Source: G965207125 sp965207125 (GTDB taxonomy: Bacteria > Pseudomonadota > Alphaproteobacteria > Puniceispirillales > UBA1172). Taken from it: DNA of 64,000 nt. The stretch is from the NCBI GenBank assembly GCA_965207125.1, contig OZ242263.1:744001-808000 (forward strand), written 5' to 3'. Under the pieces are notes generated by a model. The model did not search any database. It was not told where the DNA came from and worked only from the letters and a program-made list of their open reading frames with translations. The position numbers and the translations under genes were made by a program. Shown piece by piece: positions 1-6,938 of this stretch (position 1 is the stretch's first letter; every line of letters begins with the position of its first letter).

Positions 1-78
1 GACTCTTACTTTGGTTGCACCTGATAATGAAGCCCAAGGAAGATTTTGAACAGTGACGTTATTCAGAAAATATCGAAC

Positions 79-1176
79 ATGACACAGCCCACGGAAAAAC
101 GTACGTGGCGTATAAGGTCTCACCTTTGGTGGCTTATATGGCTTGTCCCTGCAATTCTGTTCGTAACTTTAGGGTCTATATCTGCGGAGCAAGGTGATGC
201 TGAGGCGCAGTATAATCTTGGTGTGATGCATTACAATGGTGATGGCGTTCCGCAAGATCACGCAAAAGCCTTTGAGTTGTTCACCAAATCTGCAGAGCAA
301 GGCTTTGCGGCGGCGCAGGATCGACTTGGTTGGATGCATAGATTTGGCTTAGGCGTTCCGCAAGACTCTGAGAAAGCCATTGAGTGGTACACCAAATCTG
401 CGGAGCAAGGTTATGCAGAGGCGCAGTATAATCTTGGTGTGATGTATGATAACGGAAGAGGCGTCCCGCAAAATTACAGAAAGGCTGTTGATTGGTACAC
501 CAAATCTGCGGAGCAAGGTTTTGCGTGGGCGCAGTATAATCTTGGTAATATGTATGATAATGGAGAAGGCGTTCCGCAAAATTACAGAAAGGCTGTTCAT
601 TGGTACACCAAATCTGCGGAGCAAGGTTTTGCGTGGGCGCAGTATAATCTTGGTAATATGTATGATAATGGAAGAGGCGTTCCGCAAGATTACAGAAAGG
701 CTGTTCATTGGTACACCAAATCTGCAGAGCAAGGTTATGCAGAGGCGCAGTATAATCTTGGCGATATGTATGAAAAGGGAGAAGGCGTTCCGCAAGATTA
801 TAAACAGGCTGTTCATTGGTACACCAAATCTGCGGAGCAAGGTTATGCGTGGGCGCAGCATAATCTTGGTAATATGTATGATAATGGAAGAGGCGTCCCG
901 CAAGATCACAGAAAGGCTGTTCATTGGTTCACCAAATCTGCAGAGCAAGGTTATGCAAGGGCGCAGTTTAATCTTGGTCTGATGTATGGAAAAGGGAAGG
1001 GCCTTATGCAAAATTACAAAAAAGCCTATATGTGGTTCAACCTTGCTATTCATAACGGAGATTCAGATGAACAAAAAGCTAGAGACACAGTGGCAAAGGA
1101 ACTTAGCTCTCAAGATTTGATAGAAGCACAAGAGATGACAGAGCGTTGCCTCGATAGTGGATATGAGAATTGCTAA
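79..1176 (+). CDS. Membrane-anchored Sel1-repeat (SLR) protein
   Basis: Sel1-like repeat proteins are alpha-solenoid scaffolds for protein-protein contacts. A hydrophobic stretch near the N-terminus (about residues 16-36 from this start) reads as a signal anchor, so the repeats probably lie in the periplasm. Eight 36-residue repeats follow, each with a core like AQYNLGNMYDNGRGVPQDY and a YTKSAEQG turn; the last is a degenerate cap. Repeats 3 to 7 are nearly identical at DNA level, which points to recent unit duplication. An in-frame TTG at 46 would add 11 residues; I prefer the ATG at 79. Its C-terminal cap resembles those of the Sel1 gene at 6236-6646 and the Sel1 pseudogene at 37822-38071, so these are a small paralogous family. 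The cellular partner is unknown. Confidence 0.85.
   Translation: MTQPTEKRTWRIRSHLWWLIWLVPAILFVTLGSISAEQGDAEAQYNLGVMHYNGDGVPQDHAKAFELFTKSAEQGFAAAQDRLGWMHRFGLGVPQDSEKAIEWYTKSAEQGYAEAQYNLGVMYDNGRGVPQNYRKAVDWYTKSAEQGFAWAQYNLGNMYDNGEGVPQNYRKAVHWYTKSAEQGFAWAQYNLGNMYDNGRGVPQDYRKAVHWYTKSAEQGYAEAQYNLGDMYEKGEGVPQDYKQAVHWYTKSAEQGYAWAQHNLGNMYDNGRGVPQDHRKAVHWFTKSAEQGYARAQFNLGLMYGKGKGLMQNYKKAYMWFNLAIHNGDSDEQKARDTVAKELSSQDLIEAQEMTERCLDSGYENC
205..1068 (+). repeat. Eight 108-bp tandem Sel1 coding repeats
   Basis: In-frame 108-bp units encode the 36-residue Sel1 repeats. The middle units differ by only a few bases over long stretches, such as the recurring segment encoding WYTKSAEQG. Near-identity at DNA level makes the array prone to copy-number change and to assembly collapse. 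Confidence 0.8.
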
Positions 1177-1599
1177 TGGATCAAGGGTCAAAATCCGTGA
1201 TAGGTGTTTAATATCGCTGGAGAGGATCATGTTCTCAAGTTAACCCGCTTCAAGCTGGAATAATCCCCGTTTTATAACTGTTTGCTCTGCTCTCGGACGG
1301 GGTTTGCACGTGACGGGTGGAATGATAGTGTGGGGACTTGTGACAAGGTAGGATATGCAAAACCAAGCGATGTATCAGTAATTACCGCTCGCACCTCTGT
1401 CCCGTATTGTGTTCTCGAGCGCGTATGCATCATCCAAATGCGTACGGGTACGCAACTCCTCTGACACAATGAGGTGCTTTTCACCTGCGTCAAGGGTTCA
1501 ATTCCAAGTATATCTTCAGGTAACAAATCGCAGAAGTGGCTGTGGATTACACGGGTACTTTATCCTTTAATCCACCTTCATCGTTCCATTTCCCAGCAA
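1177..1599. other. Intergenic stretch, no supported gene
   Basis: Short open frames exist on both strands (about 60 to 84 codons), but none shows a recognisable family, a ribosome-binding site or a convincing residue pattern. No tRNA cloverleaf, CRISPR or clear terminator was seen. It is probably decayed DNA between the Sel1 gene and the remnant at 1600-1948. Confidence 0.5.
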
Positions 1600-1948
1600 C
1601 TATTTGGAAATCATACTAACGATTTCATCTGAAAGATGATCAAGGGCCGTATCTTTTCTGCTTTCTTCCAAGATCGAGATCAGCCGCGGCAATCCTGCCA
1701 ACGCGTAAGCATTTGCAATTCGCATCATCTTGTGAGGGTCGCTGGCCCCTTTATTCCACCTTATTCAAGATAAACTCAAAAAGACCCTCGCTTTGGAGCA
1801 AAAACGCGGTTTCCGCTTTGAAATGGCAACGGCCCTCTCTTCTGAAACAATAAGCCAGCCTGTCATAAGCAACCCGACTACCCAAACCAACCTCATGCCC
1901 CCAAAACCGTGTCAGCCAAAATTGTGAAATAGAGTTATCTTTAGGCCT
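1600..1948 (-). pseudogene. Two-frame remnant of an unrecognised protein
   Basis: Minus-strand translation gives two adjacent open segments with natural-looking protein sequence. The first (1948 down to a stop at 1751-1753) contains GLGSRVAYDRLAYCFRREGR and LLQSEGLFEFILNKVE. The second, in another frame (1764 down to a stop at 1600-1602), contains HKMMRIANAYALAGLPRLIS and LDHLSDEIVSMISK. They join at 1751-1764, so one indel or frameshift probably split a single protein of about 115 or more residues. No start codon is evident at the upstream end, so the 5' part is probably missing too. I do not recognise the family. Confidence 0.45.
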
Positions 1949-2039
1949 TTAGTTTGTCTCGTAAATTTCCATCTGCCTTTAAGCACAATGTTTCCGGTGA
2001 AACATTGCCAAAAGGTCTAAAAATAACGAATTGCGGGAA

Positions 2040-2996
2040 TTAGCCCACAAACGCCCTCTCGACGACAAACTCTCCTGGTGCGCTATTCGCCCCTTCCTTA
2101 AAGCCTGCCTCTTCGACGATGGTGCGAACATCCTTGAGCATAGCTACAGACCCGCAAATCATCACTCTATCGACAGCGGGATTAAGCGGCTCAGTATCAA
2201 GTTCCCGATATACCTCCCCACTCCGCAATAAATTGGTAATCCGCCCCATCAGCGCTGATTCCTCTCTAGTCGTAGTCACGACAAGCTGTAACCTTTCTGT
2301 TGCCAGTTCACCAACTAGAGGATCATTTTTTGTCGCCTCAACAGTAGAAATTGAATACGCTAGCTCCGCCTTATCGCGGCATGTATGCGTTACGATCAGA
2401 CGATCAAATTTATCATAAGCCTCAGGGTCGCGGATAATAGAAGCGAAAGGCGCAAAGCCTGTCCCTGTGGAAATCATCCATAGATTTTTTCCAGGCAACA
2501 ATGCGTCAAGCACCAGTGTTCCAGTCGATTTTTTACGAAAAAGCACTGTGCTACCGATTTGAATTTTTTGCAGGTGCTCGGTCAAAGGGCCGTCCGATAC
2601 CTTGATTGAGTAAAACTCCAACGTGTCATCCCAAGAAGGACTTGATATCGAATACGCTCGCCAGACAGGTTTCTCACCCGGCAACCCGATCATCACAAAT
2701 TCGCCTGAGCGAAATCGGAAACCGGACGGCCTAGTTAAGCGGAAACGAAACAGTCTATCAGTGTAATGCTCGACCTCGACAACCTTTTCCGCATACACAT
2801 TATCAGGAATATGCTCCACATTAACCCTTACCTCGCCTCCGACCACAGATTCAGACCCGCCATCAGCGTTGGCTTTGACTTCATTCTCAGTCGCGTTATC
2901 AGGTTTTCGGACGGCAGTAGCCATGATCATATCTCCATCGCTTCGGCTTACTTTGGGTTGGTACACCAAGCGGTAATCTGATGCAAGAGTAGACAT
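2040..2996 (-). CDS. fpr: Ferredoxin--NADP(+) reductase, FPR type
   Basis: This flavoenzyme moves electrons between NADPH and ferredoxin or flavodoxin in the cytoplasm, supplying redox and stress pathways. The FAD-binding barrel (about residues 65-165) carries RAYSISSP at 113-120. The NADP-binding half has STGTGFAPF at 176-184, THTCRD near 203 and the CGS motif at 281-283. The C-terminus VVERAFVG ends in the short tail typical of bacterial FPRs. At 318 residues it is about 60 longer than usual; the extra part is a low-complexity N-terminal stretch, so a start at Met23 (position 2930) or later is possible. It stands alone, divergent from the genes at 3161 onward, and looks like a chromosomal gene surrounded by accessory DNA. 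Confidence 0.88.
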   Translation of the reverse strand: MSTLASDYRLVYQPKVSRSDGDMIMATAVRKPDNATENEVKANADGGSESVVGGEVRVNVEHIPDNVYAEKVVEVEHYTDRLFRFRLTRPSGFRFRSGEFVMIGLPGEKPVWRAYSISSPSWDDTLEFYSIKVSDGPLTEHLQKIQIGSTVLFRKKSTGTLVLDALLPGKNLWMISTGTGFAPFASIIRDPEAYDKFDRLIVTHTCRDKAELAYSISTVEATKNDPLVGELATERLQLVVTTTREESALMGRITNLLRSGEVYRELDTEPLNPAVDRVMICGSVAMLKDVRTIVEEAGFKEGANSAPGEFVVERAFVG

Positions 2997-3160
2997 CCTT
3001 TAACGCTTCCTACCACCTGAAAGGAAAAGCATTCAACCTGTTGTAATATGTGAATTTATGTGATGAACTACAAGAGGCGTGCAATATCTATTTACTTATT
3101 GACAACTTAACTGCTAAAAACCTATGAGTTAGAGGACATTTCTTTATCTGGAGTGATTTA

Positions 3161-3367
3161 ATGAGCGTTGAAAAGCCCACATGCGCAGGCCTTTTTGCAG
3201 GAATCGGCGGTTTCTGCTTTGGTTTTGAGAAGGCCGATTTTAAAACTGCTTGGGTGAATGAATTAGACAGCTATGTGACCTCGGTTTATCGAAAAAACTT
3301 TAAAAAGACACGAGTAATTGAAAAGGATGTGAAAGAACTATCTGTCAAAGGGGATAAAAAGGTATGA
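3161..3367 (+). pseudogene. Truncated DNA cytosine-5 methyltransferase (N-terminus only)
   Basis: Only 68 codons remain of a Dcm-type C5-methyltransferase, normally 300-450 residues. Motif I is clear (GLFAGIGGFCFGFE), followed by the acidic motif II region (WVNELD) and VIEKDVKEL. The catalytic PCQ motif IV and everything after it are missing, so it cannot methylate DNA. The frame ends at a TGA overlapping the next ATG (ATGA at 3364-3367), which suggests a deletion that joined the surviving 5' end to the downstream operon genes. It was probably the modification gene of the small operon continuing to 5119. A possible ribosome-binding sequence, ggagtg, lies upstream of the ATG. Confidence 0.8.
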
Positions 3368-4362
3368 CTGCCCTCAAACAATTAGCGAAAGAAACTAAAG
3401 GTCTTCTGGAGCAATATTTTGGTAATCACTCCTCAGATTCAACTAGAATTGAGGCTTTTGATCCATGGTTTACGATTGAGGATAAAAGCGGAACTGAAGC
3501 AAACGATATTGACCCCACTGCAGGATTTAAATTTAAACGTAAACCATCTAAGCCCAAAAGTAACGCTACATCAAGAGAGGACGCTCCATTTGATGATTAC
3601 GTTCGTGGTAAATTCCAAACGTCTATCCGTTTAAATTCTGTTAACAAAGATGATACACATGTTAAAATTGATTGTCATTTCAAGATTGGTATCAAAGAAA
3701 TAGAAAATTTAATCCTCGACCATAAAGCAAGCTATATAATTGTTATAGATTGTAGAGATACATTTCATCGAGAGTGTTTTAAAACGACAAATGCAGAAGA
3801 AACTTTCTATTGTAAGGCCTCATTTTTTAGCAGAAAATTCTCAATAGAAAGCTATGTTATTGCTGATGAAGAAATTTCAGATTTTGAGTGTAGTCATATA
3901 AATGAAGATTTTGGAATTGGCCCTTTCAATTTTGAAAAAGGTTCTATTTTAGCACAACACATGACAGAGAATTATTTTATACTTAATGAGAAGTTCCAAT
4001 CGTTGCAGAGCTTGATCAAACTAAGTCCGACCGAAGGCTTGGCCATGGGTGAATGGCACTTTGATATATACACGGACAGACCAGAAATATTCGCCTCACC
4101 GGAGCAATGCAAGATTTTCAATGGTATGTCAAAACCTATATTGCTCAATATAATGCTGGTACCAATTGTTTCAGAAATGATCAAGATTTTAAAGAAGGGT
4201 GAAGAAGAGGATTTAGAGTATCCTTGGGTTCAAATTATTCAAGATGGCTTTGAGAAAAAAGACATCTCTTTGGATGACTTCAATGGTGATAGTTTTAGGC
4301 TAGCTCAACATTTCCTTAGCTTGCCACAAAAAGATTTGAATAAATCTTTTATAGAGGATTGA
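3364..4362 (+). CDS. Hypothetical protein in restriction/methyltransferase operon
   Basis: A 332-residue protein I do not recognise. It starts inside the end of the methyltransferase fragment (4-bp overlap) and is followed 4 bp later by the DUF6339 gene, so the three form one operon. No signal peptide, membrane segment or nucleotide-binding loop is evident. Residues 50-90 are basic and low-complexity (KFKRKPSKPKSN), possibly a linker or nucleic-acid contact. The rest looks like a mixed alpha/beta soluble protein. Its A+T-rich codon use differs from the housekeeping genes, consistent with transfer. A role in a restriction-type defence module is inferred only from context. Confidence 0.6.
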   Translation: MTALKQLAKETKGLLEQYFGNHSSDSTRIEAFDPWFTIEDKSGTEANDIDPTAGFKFKRKPSKPKSNATSREDAPFDDYVRGKFQTSIRLNSVNKDDTHVKIDCHFKIGIKEIENLILDHKASYIIVIDCRDTFHRECFKTTNAEETFYCKASFFSRKFSIESYVIADEEISDFECSHINEDFGIGPFNFEKGSILAQHMTENYFILNEKFQSLQSLIKLSPTEGLAMGEWHFDIYTDRPEIFASPEQCKIFNGMSKPILLNIMLVPIVSEMIKILKKGEEEDLEYPWVQIIQDGFEKKDISLDDFNGDSFRLAQHFLSLPQKDLNKSFIED

Positions 4363-4366
4363 TTTA

Positions 4367-5119
4367 ATGCCTCTTAGAATGTTCCGCTCAACTCTACCTC
4401 TAAAAAACCTTTCCACAAACGTGAAAAAAAACATCGATCTATACAGAACAGGAAATTTTTCAGATTTCTTGACTGACAAAAACTACTTCATAATTGACGA
4501 AACATTTCAAAACAAAGATTTGGATGAATTGATTCACGGCCAAAATTCATCTCATGATTTAGAAAATTCTTTATTAGTTTGGAATAAATTGAAAATTACA
4601 CCTCGTATTTTTCGTGAAGCTAGATTTTGGACAGTTCTGACTCACGGTATTTGTTTAGATTATGTGAGAAGCCGCTGGCCTCTAGGTGAAAATATTGAAA
4701 AAAATATAAAGCAAATCAAAACTCATTACCTTGTCCCAGATGGCCCCCGAGGATTAGAAAGAGATAATGCGCTATCTAGACTTTGGATGTCCGCTTATGT
4801 TGCCTCAAAAGTAAAAAGCCTAAAATTAGAAGAAGCCTTAGAAATACTTGTCTTTCAAACTGACTTTAGAGAGGGCATTGTTGGTAGGCCCACTGTACTA
4901 AGGAGCCCTCGTGTCCTTGATGCTGTAATGACCACAGCAAAACGTATTCTTTATGATGAGGATGATAAAAATTTCTTCCGCAGGAAAAATAACGATGGAC
5001 CATACAAACGTTGGCTAATTGAATTAAATTTAGAAGGTAGCACTCGTCTACTCGATGCGTTTAGTGAAAGTGATCTAAAAAAATTAGTGGACGATTTGGC
5101 AGATTCTCAGAGAGTTTAA
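4367..5119 (+). CDS. DUF6339 family protein
   Basis: A 250-residue soluble protein. It fits the DUF6339 layout as I know it: a central segment like REARFWTVLTHGICLDYVRS, then RDNALSRLWMSAYVA-type residues, FQTDFREGIVGRP and a helical C-terminus. Members tend to occur in operons with cytosine methyltransferases, helicases and nucleases; no biochemical function is known to me. Here it closes a three-gene operon whose methyltransferase is truncated at 3161-3367. No helicase or nuclease follows: downstream DNA runs straight into the ISP remnant. The system is therefore probably a non-functional remainder, though this protein itself is intact. Confidence 0.7.
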   Translation: MPLRMFRSTLPLKNLSTNVKKNIDLYRTGNFSDFLTDKNYFIIDETFQNKDLDELIHGQNSSHDLENSLLVWNKLKITPRIFREARFWTVLTHGICLDYVRSRWPLGENIEKNIKQIKTHYLVPDGPRGLERDNALSRLWMSAYVASKVKSLKLEEALEILVFQTDFREGIVGRPTVLRSPRVLDAVMTTAKRILYDEDDKNFFRRKNNDGPYKRWLIELNLEGSTRLLDAFSESDLKKLVDDLADSQRV

Positions 5120-5146
5120 CCTTACCCACAATAATGCCCCACAAGA

Positions 5147-5565
5147 TTGATGTAAGATACCTTCAGCCCTCACCCTTCATATCCCAAATCCTTCAAACAG
5201 GGCCACAGGCGGGCGTAGACTTCAGCCAGGTCGGTATCTTTCTTGCTCCAGTCTTCTTACTCTTTCACCGCTCGGGGGAGGTTTTTGATAATTTTGGCAC
5301 TAGCCGTTCTAACAAAACAGATGCGCTCGATGAGTCGGACTAGCGCGTCCGGCTGGTTTTGAGCCTTGATCCAATCATTTGGATCGTTGCTAATACCACT
5401 GGGTTTATTAGTTTTGATCTGGTAGCAGTCAATGATCCATTGCAAGGGGAGCGCTCGCAAACAGTATAGTCGAAGGCTGTACTTGGGATAGGGCCTATGC
5501 TGAGGTGCGCATTGTATTTGATGAAATATCCCTCAGATCTTTTCTCCCATCTCATTTTTTTGAAT
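5147..5565. repeat. Direct repeat copy 1 (type ISP 3' end)
   Basis: This 419-bp stretch matches 12958-13374 with scattered substitutions. One clear indel is visible: copy 1 reads ggggagcgctcg where copy 2 reads ggggtagcgctcg. Homology stops abruptly after ctcattttNttga in both copies. It encodes the C-terminus of a type ISP restriction enzyme on the minus strand plus downstream flank. The two copies lie in the same orientation 7.8 kb apart. Confidence 0.9.
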
Positions 5566-6208
5566 CTGACACACGGATTTTATCCGGATGCTCCCAATTT
5601 CAATCTATATCAAGATCACGAAGATCTTTTAGCCGAAGGCGATGAGTTTTAATTTGCTGATTTTCAAGCGAAGTCTCAGCATGGGTGCTCCAATTATCGG
5701 TAGTAGTGATGATTAACCGACCAGAAAACTCCTCGCGACCGGATGTGGTGAAAAATGTACCCAAATTATCCATGGAAATCGTGCTATCTGGATCATAAAA
5801 TTTGCATTGAACCGCCCAATACTCGGCTGAGTCTTGACTGTGTGGAGGGCGACGCCGACGTGCGACAATATCAATCCCAGTATCCTGAGCGGTGAGACCA
5901 GTTATCTTGTTACGATCAGGCCAATGAGACCAAAGCCAAGCCTCGTCAAAATCAAAGTCATTGAGCTGCGGCAATAAAGTTATCATCGCAATTTCAAACT
6001 TTCTACCTTGATCGGTGACAGGAGTGTTACGTCGCCTTCTTATATATTCTATCTCTGTGGGAGATTGCTTTTTCTGGTTTATATGAGCAAATAGGTAGAG
6101 TTGTTCATCCTCTCTGAAGTGCGTAGACGGAAGCGGGAAGATTATTATTTTAGAGTAACGACTGCGTGGCCACCCCGAAGCGGATGTAATTTTGAGCTTA
6201 TTTCAACT
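5257..6208 (-). pseudogene. Type ISP restriction-modification enzyme, internally deleted remnant (copy 1)
   Basis: Type ISP enzymes are single chains of about 1500-1600 residues with an Mrr-like nuclease, helicase, methyltransferase and specificity domain. Here only the two ends survive. The 5' part (6208 to 5600) keeps the nuclease-domain signature: FDEAWLWSHWPDRN, then DTGIDIVAR and WAVQCKFYD (the D...QxK core), then RLIITTTDNWS and LENQQI. Its frame stays open upstream of the ATG at 5986 (TDQGRKFEIAM) with no clear earlier start. The 3' part (about 5555 to 5257) encodes the specificity-domain end, including YFIKYNAHLSIGPIPSTAFD, and is interrupted by a 1-bp deletion. The helicase and methyltransferase core is missing. 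A stop at 5600-5602 and a frame change separate the parts. Confidence 0.85.
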
Positions 6209-6235
6209 AAAATGGGGGGATAAGTTTACTGATAA

Positions 6236-6646
6236 TTAGCTGTCCTTATAATTACTATCGAAAAGGCGTTGCGCACTATCTTGCGCTTCCTCTAGATCAC
6301 TAGGGAACATTCCTCTTGCTATCTCATCTCTGATACTGCGCCCATTTTCAAACCCATTACACACAGCAAGATTGAGCCACATATAGGCTTGTTTATAATC
6401 TTGTATTCCCAAATCCGCCTCATCATAATATATCAAACCAAGATCATGCTGCGCCTTCGCATAACCTTGCTTAGCAGATTCTGTGTAGTATTGAATCGCC
6501 AGTTTATAATGTTGTGGGACACCATTTCCATGGTAATACATCAGACCAAGATCACACTGCGCAGCTGCATCACCTTTCCTTGCCGACTCAATGATTAAAG
6601 CGTAGTCTCGCTCAACCGCACCCTCAACTTTACTAGTCATTGTCAA
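6236..6646 (-). CDS. Small Sel1-repeat protein
   Basis: A 136-residue protein with two to three Sel1 repeats: AAQCDLGLMYYHGNGVPQHY, then AKAQHDLGLIYY, then a cap with KQAYMWLNLA. Unlike the Sel1 protein at 79-1176 it has no N-terminal hydrophobic segment, so it is predicted cytoplasmic. The C-terminal helix (DLEEAQDSAQRLFDSNYKDS) parallels those of the other two Sel1 loci in this window. It is a free-standing minus-strand gene with a possible upstream ribosome-binding site (aaaggagg at about 6649-6656, read on the minus strand). The function is unknown; the repeats suggest a protein-binding role. Confidence 0.75.
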   Translation of the reverse strand: MTMTSKVEGAVERDYALIIESARKGDAAAQCDLGLMYYHGNGVPQHYKLAIQYYTESAKQGYAKAQHDLGLIYYDEADLGIQDYKQAYMWLNLAVCNGFENGRSIRDEIARGMFPSDLEEAQDSAQRLFDSNYKDS

Positions 6647-6731
6647 ACCTCCTTTCCCATATTGGCAGTTTCCAGCTAATAAATGCTTCCATTTATTGTG
6701 AGCTTAACTCTTAACATCCCTATATTAGACG

Positions 6732-6800
6732 ATTAAGCGACCGATATTCAAGAGGGGAATGAAAATCTACCTGATTTTTTTGGCAAACCACTCATTTCGT
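6732..6800. repeat. Imperfect direct repeat, copy A
   Basis: The sequence attaagcgaNNgatattcaagaggg followed by a partly matching T-rich stretch and a ctNatttcNtc motif recurs at 17531-17600 in the same orientation. Copy A lies just upstream of the type III res gene. The pair encloses about 10.8 kb of defence genes. Confidence 0.55.
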
Positions 6801-6938
6801 CTATAACGGTGGCAGGGTAATCCGTCCTCCCCAACGCCTCTATCGATGAGATAGCATTCCTTCTTCAATATCTCTTTTGACATGAGAACTCATTCACAGT
6901 AGCATCCCCCTCACTGACAAAGACTAACTAAACAAAAA

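Noticed and set aside
349..1053. Long minus-strand and second-frame ORFs opposite the Sel1 gene
   Set aside because: They mirror the 108-bp repeat, carry no independent motif and are explained by repetition of the coding units.
1282..1464. 60-codon plus-strand ORF and 84-codon antisense ORF
   Set aside because: No recognisable family, ribosome-binding site or conserved context.
5134..5343. Plus-strand ORFs of 60-70 codons repeated at 5134 and 12963
   Set aside because: They are antisense shadows of the duplicated ISP C-terminus; their conservation reflects the direct repeat.
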